The notes beneath the pieces were generated by a model that searched no databases, had not been told where the DNA came from, and saw only the letters and a list, made by a program, of their open reading frames with translations. Source: Agrostemma githago (taxonomy: Eukaryota > Streptophyta > Magnoliopsida > Caryophyllales > Caryophyllaceae). From it: a DNA stretch of 64,000 nt. Below, one piece after another: positions 11,983-24,998 of the stretch. Position 1 is the first letter of the stretch. Each line of letters opens with the position of its first letter. The stretch covers positions 42,382,683 through 42,446,682 of the forward strand of contig OY288250.1 of assembly GCA_958450325.1 (NCBI GenBank). Direction: 5' to 3'. Both the position numbers and the translations under genes were made by a program.

Positions 11983-14654
11983 TGTAACACCCGCAAATTT
12001 CCTAGCTCTGCTATCTGTTTCATTACGATTATATCGTAACTACATTTTTCCCATTTCGAATTCTCTTTCATTATCGAGCCTCAAATTACTTATTTTCAAA
12101 AAATGGATGTTTAATTATTTTACTACGCGATTTCATAAATAATTATTTTCTAATGCGTTTTTAATCCGATTTCTTCGTAAACGCTTATATTATTTTACAA
12201 ACCTTCTTTTATTAACACTACATATTATTTTTATCCTATTTGTTTTAATTCTTATCCTCGTATTTATTTTAATCGGAAACTTATCACATCGATTTGTTGC
12301 TTGTTCTTTCCATCTCAACCATCTTGTTTCCTAGTTGAGTTAAGAGTCCTTGTGACCCGATTATTCCTATCTTTTAGCCTTCTAATTTCTTTTATATATT
12401 CTCTTTCATTCTAGTCTATTTTATTCACAAAGTCTTCTTTTCTCCTCTATTTTAAGTTAAACTTCCTCCTTTTTGTTCGTCAATCCGATCATAATTCGTC
12501 TCTAATTCTTTCCGATCTTGAGGGTAATTTAATTACTCTTATTCGTTCTTCATCTCTTTTTCTGCTTTCTATTCACTTAATGTGGTTTTAATACCATATG
12601 TTTAATTATTTCGTAGGCTATTGTGCTATATCCGACGAAGACGGTTATTTATTTGATTCGGATCTTGGTTAAGGTAACATTGACACGTTACTCGGTATTA
12701 TGTGATATTATTTTTGTAGTTGAATGTATAGAAATTAGATTTTTATTAGACATTATATTAATGTCTCGTTTTTAATAACAAAATCTTTAAAATCGTAAAT
12801 TTTCACATGTTTCGTTATTTTAAATCGTTTTTACGAGATTTTATAATAAATCGTTCTTTTAATTATTAAAAAGTATTAAAAGGCCGAGACTAAAACATAC
12901 AAATAATAATTAATTTCATAATTTTCGTGGTTTTTGATATAAAGGGTCAAATTGAATGTTTTATTGTTTAATAGAGTTACACCATGTTTCAGAATCTGTT
13001 AGTGTTTTTGTGTTAATTAAAACTCTGTTTTAAAGCCTTTTATTACAAAAATATTGAAAAGGGACTACTATTTATTTAAGTCGAATATATGCCTATTTAA
13101 TTTCGTAAATTCATTCCAAGTGGTTTGGTTACAATAAATTATTTATCAACAGGTTTCAAACTAATTCGCGATTATGTCAGTTGTGATAAGATCTAAATTG
13201 AAACATATGTTAAACTTTTTATTTAATCCTGGTAATTTACTTACATAAACTATGAGGCGTCTAGTTAATGTTTTCAATTGGATTTTATTTAAAATCAATT
13301 TTTAAACGTGTTTTATTAAAGATATACAATTGGGTGTCTAATTCTGATAGTTTTTAAATATACGAATAAAAGCCCATGTTTTATTTGAAATTTGGATTTT
13401 CTCCAGAAATACAAGTTGTAACTAACTTTCTAAGGTTTTTACCCCCACTGATCCTACGTTATTTTGATTTTTAATGATTTAATTACGAATTTTATAGTAA
13501 GACAGTGCAATTCTGAAAAATCTTTAATTTGTTATTTAAATACTTTTAATTACTTAGACTTCAACCTTTTGATAAATAATTATGATTTTGACTTTAGTTG
13601 ATTTTTAATCAAAAATTATACATTTATATAATAAATGTAATGTTTACGTCTGGAGGCCTAATATTAACTATTTTATATAACTCCTATTTTGATCGATTTC
13701 TATTTATAATAATACCTACTTTTGAAAAAGTTATTATTTTAAGAAAAGTTCTATATTTATAAAGTTTCATCTTTTGAAGAACAAACTATATTTTTATTGA
13801 ATTACGATAATGGCGTTGTTTTGGAGTTATGGAATAGAGGAAGTGGACGGGTAGAGTAATACAGTCTAGAGTATACGTTTTGCCATCAGCTATAAGGCTA
13901 GTGTATCCGAGCGGGATGCATTGGTTGTTGAACTGGGCATGTTCTTGTCCAGGAGTGTATGTTCATTTTGACCTTAAGCTCGTACCTCACATGTAAGACG
14001 CCGTCGGGTTGAACTGGGCACACTTGGTGTTCCAGAAGGTGTGTGCATATGTACTTAAGCTAGGACCTCGCATTGATAAGTCGCCGTCCTATTATGGTTG
14101 AGTTGCCTAGATTATAGATCGAAGTTTGATTTGTTTGAACTAAGTTCTCGAAGCTAGTTTTTAGTATTCTCCTAGTGAAAGTCTATTCTGTTGCACTGAT
14201 TCGTATCCATAACGCCGTTATTATTATTGATTGATATTTACTTGGAAGTTGGCAGTCATTTTAAATTATTTTACTATATCGTTTTAAACGTTTTCCATTT
14301 TGAACTATTTTGATATAATAGTAATTATGCTTTAATGTCATGTAATATGGCTGGGAGAACGTCGTCGTTACTCCCACTGAATTGTGGCTGTTATGTTTAT
14401 AACATGACAGGTTTTTGCTGCTGGGTTTTGGGTGTGAGCTAGCGAGTGGCATGGATCCTTCTCTACTTCATTTATATTAATTTTTGGATTGTTAAACCCA
14501 TTTGGAGAATTTTTACTTTTAGCCCTTTTGTAAGAAGTGGTATTTGTATTGACTGACCGTTCTTTTTTGTAAAGTATAGAACATCAGTGTGGTTTAATAC
14601 CAAGTCTATAGTGTTTCCGCCACTGTATTGCGTTAGAATTTATAGGGGATTACA
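11983..14654 (+). repeat. LTR4 of the array
   Basis: 2672 bp. It shares GAGGCGTCTAG and ATACAATTGGG with LTR5, seen in no other copy, so LTR4 and LTR5 are close sisters. Confidence 0.92.
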
Positions 14655-15747
14655 GTTGGTATCAGAGCATCGTTGCTCCCGACGCTTACACCTGATTTTA
14701 GGAAAAACACTAGTAAATGATTTGAACATTAATAAAAGATTGGTGAGAGATGGGTAGAAACAATTAAGGACTTAACTGTTAGGTTTTACATGTTCTTGTA
14801 ACTCAATGATTAGCATTGAATATTTGTCTTATTTGCCCAAGAAGAAGATGCGTGGACGAGACGTGGATTTAATGCTGCTCTACATCGGGACAAGACCTTA
14901 ATATTCTAGGATCATTGATTTTTTTCTTTCAGCCTCAGTTTCTTCCCAATTCTTCTGTTACAAATTCTCATCTCCATTCTTATGGTAAATCTCCGTTATA
15001 TTCTTCTACTTTACCACCTTCCCTCTTGAGATTCTTTGGTATGACCGACTCTCATCTTAGTAAACCTTGTTGGAAGTTAAAGATATTTGAGGATTAGTAA
15101 CCCCTTATTACCTACGTTTGAGTATTGTGAGTTGTACCTGTTCCCTAACCAGGTAAGGGCTTTTGAGGATTGATATAATGGTATTGGTTAGTTGATGGAA
15201 TTAGGATTATACCTTGAATGCTTACCTTGGGTTATAGGTTACCTGATTATATGGAATACTTGGAGTCGAATCAGTTTTGGATGGTAAGATTATATTTTAT
15301 TTAGATCGTTAGCCTGAGTGTTGTGGTACTATTTCAGGTTCTCATTAATGTTTTTAGTAATGTTTGTTGACATAGATAGATGAAGCCTTGGTTTTGGTGG
15401 ATTAGATCGTGGAGTGTGATAAGGATATAACTTATGAACTTTTGAGTTGAGTGATCTAAACTTGTTTTGAGGAATTTTGGTAGCATGATTATGTGACTTT
15501 GAATCGTTTGGTGGATTCTTACCTTGTTGCTTGAGTAAGTATGTAAGACTTTGTATTCGAGGTTGTAGCAATTGATAGCTTCGGAGGTTGTAGACCGTGT
15601 AGGACCACCTAGTGCCTGATATTAATGGACTTAGTATTTTTTATGGAAATAGGAACCCGAGTTTCGTAGGAGTCGTACTTGGAATCTCGATTTCCTTTGT
15701 GCCTTTTTCCACTTTCGAGGACGAAACTTTTTTTTAGTGGGGAGGAT
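14655..15747 (+). other. Internal domain between LTR4 and LTR5
   Basis: 1093 bp, one T shorter in the poly-T near 15637. It shares the GACGAGACG variant with the previous internal domain. Primer-binding site and polypurine tract are intact. Confidence 0.88.
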
Positions 15748-18420
15748 TGTAACACCCGCAAATTTCCTAGCTCTGCTATCTGTTTCATTACGATTATATC
15801 GTAACTACATTTTTCCCATTTCGAATTCTCTTTCATTATCGAGCCTCAAATTACTTATTTTCAAAAAATGGATGTTTAATTATTTTACTACGCGATTTCA
15901 TAAATAATTATTTTCTAATGCGTTTTTAATCCGATTTCTTCGTAAACGCTTATATTATTTTACAAACCTTCTTTTATTAACACTACATATTATTTTTATC
16001 CTATTTGTTTTAATTCTTATCCTCGTATTTATTTTAATCGGAAACTTATCACATCGATTTGTTGCTTGTTCTTTCCATCTCAACCATCTTGTTTCCTAGT
16101 TGAGTTAAGAGTCCTTGTGACCCGATTATTCCTATCTTTTAGCCTTCTAATTTCTTTTATATATTCTCTTTCATTCTAGTCTATTTTATTCACAAAGTCT
16201 TCTTTTCTCCTCTATTTTAAGTTAAACTTCCTCCTTTTTGTTCGTCAATCCGATCATAATTCGTCTCTAATTCTTTCCGATCTTGAGGGTAATTTAATTA
16301 CTCTTATTCGTTCTTCATCTCTTTTTCTGCTTTCTATTCACTTAATGTGGTTTTAATACCATATGTTTAATTATTTCGTAGGCTATTGTGCTATATCCGA
16401 CGAAGACGGTTATTTATTTGATTCGGATCTTGGTTAAGGTAACATTGACACGTTACTCGGTATTATGTGATATTATTTTTGTAGTTGAATGTATAGAAAT
16501 TAGATTTTTATTAGACATTATATTTATGTCTCGTTTTTAATAACAAAATCTTTAAAATCGTAAATTTTCACATGTTTCGTTATTTTAAATCGTTTTTACG
16601 AGATTTTATAATAAATCGTTCTTTTAATTATTAAAAAGTATTAAAAGGCCGAGACTAAAACATACAAATAATAATTAATTTCATAATTTTCGTGGTTTTT
16701 GATATAAAGGGTCAAATTGAATGTTTTATTGTTTAATAGAGTTACACCATGTTTCAGAATCTGTTAGTGTTTTTGTGTTAATTAAAACTCTGTTTTAAAG
16801 CCTTTTATTACAAAAATATTGAAAAGAGACTACTATTTATTTTAAGTCGAATATATGCCTATTTAATTTCGTAAATTCATTCCAAGTGGTTTGGTTACAA
16901 TAAATTATTTATCAACAGGTTTCAAACTAATTCGCGATTATGTCAGTTGTGATAAGATCTAAATTGAAACATATGTTAAACTTTTTATTTAATCCTGGTA
17001 ATTTACTTACATAAACTATGAGGCGTCTAGTTAATGTTTTCAATTGGATTTTATTTAAAATCAATTTTTAAACGTGTTTTATTAAAGATATACAATTGGG
17101 TGTCTAATTCTGATAGTTTTTAAATATACGAATAAAAGCCCATGTTTTATTTGAAATTTGGATTTTCTCCAGAAATACAAGTTGTAACTAACTTTCTAAG
17201 GTTTTTACCCCCACTGATCCTACGTTATTTTGATTTTTAATGATTTAATTACGAATTTTATAGTAAGACAGTGCAATTCTGAAAAATCTTTAATTTGTTA
17301 TTTAAATACTTTTAATTACTTAGACTTCAACCTTTTGATAAATAATTATGATTTTGACTTTAGTTGATTTTTAATCAAAAATTATACATTTATATAATAA
17401 ATGTAATGTTTACGTCTGGAGGCCTAATATTAACTATTTTATATAACTCCTATTTTGATCGATTTCTATTTATAATAATACCTACTTTTGAAAAAGTTAT
17501 TATTTTAAGAAAAGTTCTATATTTATAAAGTTTCATCTTTTGAAGAACAAACTATATTTTTATTGAATTACGATAATGGCGTTGTTTTGGAGTTATGGAA
17601 TAGAGGAAGTGGACGGGTAGAGTAATACAGTCTAGAGTATACGTTTTGCCATCAGCTATAAGGCTAGTGTATCCGAGCGGGATGCATTGGTTGTTGAACT
17701 GGGCATGTTCTTGTCCAGGAGTGTATGTTCATTTTGACCTTAAGCTCGTACCTCACATGTAAGACGCCGTCGGGTTGAACTGGGCACACTTGGTGTTCCA
17801 GAAGGTGTGTGCATATGTACTTAAGCTAGGACCTCGCATTGATAAGTCGCCGTCCTATTATGGTTGAGTTGCCTAGATTATAGATCGAAGTTTGATTTGT
17901 TTGAACTAAGTTCTCGAAGCTAGTTTTTAGTATTCTCCTAGTGAAAGTCTATTCTGTTGCACTGATTCGTATCCATAACGCCGTTATTATTATTGATTGA
18001 TATTTACTTGGAAGTTGGCAGTCATTTTAAATTATTTTACTATATCGTTTTAAACGTTTTCCATTTTGAACTATTTTGATATAATAGTAATTATGCTTTA
18101 ATGTCATGTAATATGGCTGGGAGAACGTCGTCGTTACTCCCACTGAATTGTGGCTGTTATGTTTATAACATGACAGGTTTTTGCTGCTGGGTTTTGGGTG
18201 TGAGCTAGCGAGTGGCATGGATCCTTCTCTACTTCATTTATATTAATTTTTGGATTGTTAAACCCATTTGGAGAATTTTTACTTTTAGCCCTTTTGTAAG
18301 AAGTGGTATTTGTATTGACTGACCGTTCTTTTTTGTAAAGTATAGAACATCAGTGTGGTTTAATACCAAGTCTATAGTGTTTCCGCCACTGTATTGCGTT
18401 AGAATTTATAGGGGATTACA
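15748..18420 (+). repeat. LTR5 of the array
   Basis: 2673 bp and nearly the same as LTR4. It is the last copy of the left-hand subgroup: it has GTGCTATATCCGACG where LTR6-LTR9 have ATTGCTAGATCCGACG. Confidence 0.92.
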
Positions 18421-19328
18421 GTTGGTATCAGAGCATCGTTGCTCCCGACGCTTACACCTGATTTTAGGAAAAACACTAGTAAATGATTTGAACATTAATA
18501 AAAGATTGGTGAGAGATGGGTAGAAACAATTAAGGACTTAACTGTTAGGTTTTACATGTTCTTGTAACTCAATGATTAGCATTGAATATTTGTCTTATTT
18601 GCCCAAGAAGAAGATGCGTGGACAAGACGTGGATTTAATGCTGCTCTACATCGGGACAAGACCTTAATATTCTAGGATCATTGATTTTTTTCTTTCAGCC
18701 TCAGTTTCTTCCCAATTCTTCTGTTACAAATTCTCATCTCCATTCTTATGGTAAATCTCCGTTATATTCTTCTACTTTACCACCTTCCCTCTTGAGATTC
18801 TTTGGTATGACCGACTCTCATCTTAGTAAACCTTGTTGGAAGTTAAAGATATTTGAGGATTAGTAACCCCTTATTACCTACATTTGAGTATTGTGAGTTG
18901 TACCTGTTCCCTAACCTGGTAAGGGCTTTTGAGGATTGATATAATGGTATTGGTTAGTTGATGGAATTAGGATTATATCTTGAATGCTTACCTTGGGTTA
19001 TAGGTTACCTGATTATATGGAATACTTGAGTCGATTCAGTTTGGGATGGTAAGATTATATTTTATTTAGATCGTTAGCCTGAGTGTTGTGGTACTATTTC
19101 AGGTTCTCATTAATGTTTTTAGTAATGTTTGTTGACATAGATAGTTGAAGCCTTGGTTTTGGTGGATTAGATCGTGGAGTGTGATAAGGATATAACTTAT
19201 GAACTTTTGAGTTGAGTGATCTAAACTTGTTTTAAGGAATTTTGGTAGCATGATTATGTGACTTTGAATCGTTTGGTGGATTCTTACCTTGTTGCTTGAG
19301 TAAGTATGTAAGACTTTGTATTCGAGGT

Positions 19329-21193
19329 TGTAACACCCTCATTTACATAGGAGCCTTACTAGACATTCCCAAGTAAATAAAGGCGTTACCATCTCGGTTC
19401 CCCGAGGTAGTAGCTCATTACAACACAATATGGAATGCCAAACCGGCCACATGATTTAAACATTACAACTCATTAACTATTAGAACTCTGGTTATACAAC
19501 GGAAGCTACACCTTCTATAAAAACGGGAATGCCTATGCATTCACCCGTACTACGTCTGGACTCATAAATCGCGCTCACCCCAATCTCGTACATGTATCCC
19601 AGCATCCAAACACGTCATAATATACATAACCTGCATTATAGACTGCTCCCCAATTGATCGTAAACGTCAATTGGATCATCACAGAAACATCAGACATACA
19701 CACAAGGTCAGTTTACGATAACATTAAATATCATTAGTACAACCAACATCACAATCACCAGTATCAGTATCATCATCATCATCATCATCATTCCTATTAT
19801 CTATCGCGACCGCAGTCACGCCCCGTCAGTCTTAGTGTGCACACCCCTCCTAGGCTCTCCTAAGAGGAAACATCAGGGAAGGTCTCGAGATCAACCGGGC
19901 CTAGCTAGTCCTAGCTAGCTTCTCTCAATAGGCACACAACAAAAATTCTAATAGGCACACAGCCTCAATCTCAATAGGCACACAGCCAAAATTCCAATAG
20001 GCACACAGCCTCAATCTCAAGATCATCATTATACCATTATATATCATGGAACATGCATACATACAACGTAAACCGAGCAAGGATAACCTTACCTAGTTAG
20101 CAGGTCACCACCGCGTCCGCAATGCAATTCAGCACGGAAATTCAAGGAAGTCCGATCCTAATAAAATATTATATAATTAAATTAATATCGCTCCTAACGT
20201 ACTTACTCATGAACTGAAACTCGACACTGACATTGACATAATATATTACTATGTACTATATACTCGACACCAATTTAATCCTGACTTATTATTAAATATT
20301 ATTATTATTATACTAGTACCATACTAAACCAATCTAATAAACCTCCTCCCACAATCTCATTATACGACAAGCACTAGACTAACCTCCTCCTACTATTATT
20401 ATCATTATTATATTATTATTATGCCATCCTCAACATACATAGGCAAATAGGCAATCAGCAACTATGACGACATAAACACGGCCAACACGAATTGCCCACC
20501 ACCGATACCAGTAGCCCACCAACACACCGCACTCCCAGTTGACGATCCGACCACAACAACAACAACAACAATAAATATAGCCCGACGCAATGATAACAAC
20601 AACCCGACACAATAATAACAACGAGCAACGACATACATACCTCACGTCTGTTCTAGAGACAACAACCATTATGACTATAGAGAAACGTGGTGGTCGCCGG
20701 AACGACACGAAAGCCTAGGGGACAGAGATCCAGGACCGTTTACGAACCAACACAAACAAAGGAGTGGCGGTTCAAGACTTCTTCGATGACGATGTCCCGC
20801 GACAACCCGACCCTTCGTCGAAACCACTACGACAACCTGATTGATATATCAAATATCTTTGATGATGCTAGGTTTGATGATGATGATAGAATACAAAAGA
20901 GAAGGGTGTGCGTGAAGATGGAGATTGGTGATGGCGGTTAACTCGGTAGGGTTGAATAAAAAAAGAACTTGTGGGCTTCTGCATACGTACGACTCCACCT
21001 CCTTGGTATTATATAGTTATAATTATTATTATTATATTGTTCAACTTTATTATTATGTTATTCTTATTGACAATTACATAAAACGCTACATAATACTCGG
21101 TTTACTTGACTTGACTCGGGTTTGGCTCGACTTGACTTGGGTGTGACTCGACTTGACTTGGGTTTGACTTCCATACAAATCACGGGTATTACA
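19329..21193 (-). repeat. Element A, 3' LTR (left side)
   Basis: 1865 bp on the plus strand from TGTAACACCC to GGGTATTACA. It contains a (TCA)n run near 19768-19790, four spaced copies of AATAGGCACACA(G) at 19926-20010, ACAACA-rich stretches, and a TTA-rich segment near 21015. The short open frames here follow low-complexity sequence and are not genes. Confidence 0.92.
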
Positions 21194-24100
21194 ATCTACC
21201 CTCCGTATAAGGAACTTCGTCCCGAAGTTTATCTCCCACCAATAACGACAGTTCTCGACTAACTGACACCTCCCACTATACACCCTTAATCGAATACATC
21301 ACATGACTCATCATATAACTAACTGTTTCATTGTATCACGTACTACCATACTACTAACTAACTATTCACGCACTGATGACTATAAATGATTCACGCATTT
21401 ATGACTAACAATGCCATTAGAACTTAATACTCGGCGACTGGCTTGATCATTAAGTACATATGTAGCTTCAGAAACAATGGGGTATGACATCCTACCCTCC
21501 TTATAACGAACTTCGCCCCGAAGTTGACCAATTCTAAACTCACCTTACCCAACACGTCTTGTAAATGCCGACACTATCTTGACACTAACAAGATCAATCT
21601 TTTCCCGACCCTAGTATATAACACATTAAATTATCATAAGACGCTACTGTAAACTTTTCAAATAAATGTAGTTGTAAGCCCTCCAGGAGTGATGATTAAT
21701 AAGTCGGTAATATCTATAATCGACTAGCTCATGCAATTCATCATAAGAGTCTTCAACATATTTCTCATATACGTAGCATCACTTGGTCATATCACGACCT
21801 CCAATTCTCTTGGCATCATGCCTAACACAGAAGCTCGTTCATGTTTCATCAAGATTTTCCAACTTACGTGCCCCTCAACTGGTTGCTAGGGGTTCTATCC
21901 CCGCATTCATTCACTTTTCACAACATAAATTCTCTTTTTACCGACCACTACATGCATCATTACTTAGACAGTTCTCATAATTCAACATAAGTACTAACAA
22001 ATCATTTGCATACTCATTCTTATATATCATTCTTCACAAAATTTAAGAAAACAATCCACTTATTAGCACCATTGTTTTTTTTATCCTCATTATTCATGTC
22101 ATGACTCAATTCACATGCTGGCATGCCATATCTAATGCACTTGTAACTTTACATAATTGCGTGAACCCTCAGACTAAGACACCCTTAAATATTTGGACAC
22201 CGCGACTATCACACAGATAAGACAATTAGTTCACACAAAGACAGTTTTCCCACATTCAGGACATGATACTCAGTGACATTCTACTTTGCTTCATGGACTC
22301 GTGATCTTGAAGTTACTACCTTGTAGTATAACCGACATGCTGGCGTCAAAAGATAAGTGATGACACAACAAATTTGTTTATATACTTTGGACCTCTTACT
22401 ACTCATTATTACTGATCCTCGTACCATCCCTATATCTATTATCTTTCTGTAATGAATCTTAATAGTTAATATCGTGACCATCTTTTCATCGTGTTTATAT
22501 TATTACCCTTGTTCATACCATTAGACTCATTAACAACCATTATTGCCATATTCTAACAAGTGATTTAAATGACGCCGTATTCTCCGACCATTCCTTTATT
22601 ATATCTCACAACTCGGTTATATTATTAAGACACGTACTCCCAATCTATATTATCGTTAACAAGTTCGAATCCACATGCCTACATACGTGCAAGAAAAATA
22701 TTTTTGGAAAGTAATATAATTATTACGTTAAAACAATAACACCATTGGTTAAATGACCATGTAAATAAACTTGGACCCTTAGACATATGACATTCATTTC
22801 TTAGGACTCTAACAATTGATCAAGTAGTTCATCAGGTCTTAAGGCTGCATAATATTTGATTTAGACATTAGCATGTGACTTAAAACAAGAACCACTCCAC
22901 CGACATCATAAAACATTCATTTATCTGAGCATATGTACTCAATGACAGGTCACTTAAGGACGAAAGCTCATCACGGTTGAACGAAGACAATTATGAGCAA
23001 AATTTGGCTGGTTTACCAATGACAGACATGTCGAAATTCTTTACATATATTACGACCAAAACTCGAAACTGACGTCTTCTTCACTTAGATGCAGATATTA
23101 TACTCTGTATGTAGTTGAAAGACTCGATGTTTCTTAACTCCTCAATGAAACGATCCCATCTAATGGATACACGTATCGATGTTCTTTATCACATAAGTGA
23201 CTTATGACCATGATAAATTTATTTGACATTAACACATCTGGTCTGCAAGCAAGATCCATGTTAAAAACAATTATGCAACATGCACCAACATGACATCTCG
23301 TGGCTCGACTTTACCCCCAATACATCATTAGCATATATGTTTGACTCCTTTACATCATACAATAAGGTATACACTTTTACCTTAGCGCATCCACTTGAAC
23401 AAGGCAAAAACAATGATCATTTTAGTGACTTTAAACACGTTTTCATAACATTACAGTCATGGTGAAAAATCATTGTTAAATCGTTATAGTTAGAGATAGT
23501 GTAGAACCAACAAGCTCATATTCTCAAGACGGTAAATAGGACTTTCAAGTTCTAATCATTTTCAGATTATAAACGAGACAGTGATTTTCAAACTCATTTT
23601 CATGAACCGACATAATTTGACATTTAAAAAAATTTCACTTGATAAAACGAGTTTCAATATACAGACTCTTCAAAGTGAGCAAAATCAAGTTCCATCATTA
23701 TACAGACTCTTCAAAGTGACATAATAAAAGTTTCAAATGATGATTCAATCTCTACGTAAGGTTTATAATGAGAAACTTGACTACGGGCAAGTTCACAGAC
23801 ACGTATGACCCATGTTCACGATTAATTTATTCATACTGAATAACTTGGAATTAAATCACAAAATTTTATAGTGACCGGTCTTAAAATAAGCATGAGTATA
23901 TTTTCAAACTTTTGTGAATAGGCACTCTAAAGAATTGAAATAATTCGGTAAACATATTGGTCATGTTAATGAAGTTGCGGTACATTGTTTTGACATTATC
24001 TCAACATGTTTAACCTGACTGTTTGTTTAGACCATCAAAACAAGACTCCATAAGACGATAACGACTCAATAAATATCATATTGACAAGAGAGCACATTTG

Positions 24101-24998
24101 TAAATTTGAAATGAAACTCAAATATGAAGTAAAGGCATGAAACAAGGACACATTAGCTCAAAGCAAATTCCAAATATTTACATATTGTCTAACTATCATT
24201 TTCATTACTCGTACTTTATTAGCATATGACAAACTTGATGAACACATTACGACCCATATACTTCAACTATAAATCCTCATTAGGTAAAGTGAAGGGGGCT
24301 AGTACGTTATATCGTTAAGAAAGCAAATACACGAAACAGAGCACAATTATCCCTGTACTTTTGACAAACATTCATATTTACTCACACTTAAACCACGTAA
24401 GTTATTAACCAATAAGATACTACGATATCCAAACCATCACCAGTCGTCAACCTCATCCAAGTAACATGAAAACCGCACTAGTATACTACATCGACGAGAC
24501 GGACACAACTTGCCACTAATACGACACTTCTACGTACAAAAATCGTGACACTGTGTCTAACATTATTACCGACATTGCTATGACCTTTCTCCCACAAAGG
24601 ATGACCGAATCCTAATTCGACCTTACGTACTTTAAGATATAGCTCATATGGAATCGTACCAACTACAATACCATGCTAATACTATAACTACGTACTATAC
24701 ACAGATCGTCTTATGTTGTTGAAAACATCAGATCACATGAATCAAACAGTGCAATCAGTTATCATAAGCAGTCATCACAAAACATTGATACCATCACAAC
24801 GTATCCCATCCTAATATATACCCATCTCATTCTCACACGCGGTTACTGGGTCAAAACCAGGAGGGCCCGAAGTTGGTACAAGGACGTCTCCTCGACCGGA
24901 TTTTTAAAGGGGGCTCCTAATGGCCTATCACCGGGGTTCATTTTATTTTCCTAGGTTCATTTATTCAGGCTCCAGAATCAATCGCTCTGATACCACTT
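21194..24998 (-). other. Element A internal region, non-coding
   Basis: 3805 bp with no frame long enough, or similar enough to any known protein, to call. Next to the left LTR lies the minus-strand polypurine tract (21194-21206, ACGGAGGGTAGAT) preceded by the hairpin AACTTCG-GGA-CGAAGTT (21213-21229). A second tract-plus-hairpin copy is at about 21489-21525. A short direct duplication containing CAGACTCTTCAAAGTGA occurs near 23660 and 23701. The last 150 bp before the primer-binding site resemble element B closely. Confidence 0.85.
24984..24995 (-). other. Element A primer-binding site (tRNA-iMet)
   Basis: GCTCTGATACCA on the plus strand is TGGTATCAGAGC on the minus strand. It is separated by three bases from the LTR that begins at 24999. 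It sets the orientation of the element. Confidence 0.92.

Noticed and set aside
20430..21146. Frames in the LTRs of element A, such as an 84-codon plus-strand frame at 20687-20941
   Set aside because: They lie in LTR sequence with low-complexity composition, and the minus-strand ones shift frame between the two LTRs. No domain is recognisable.
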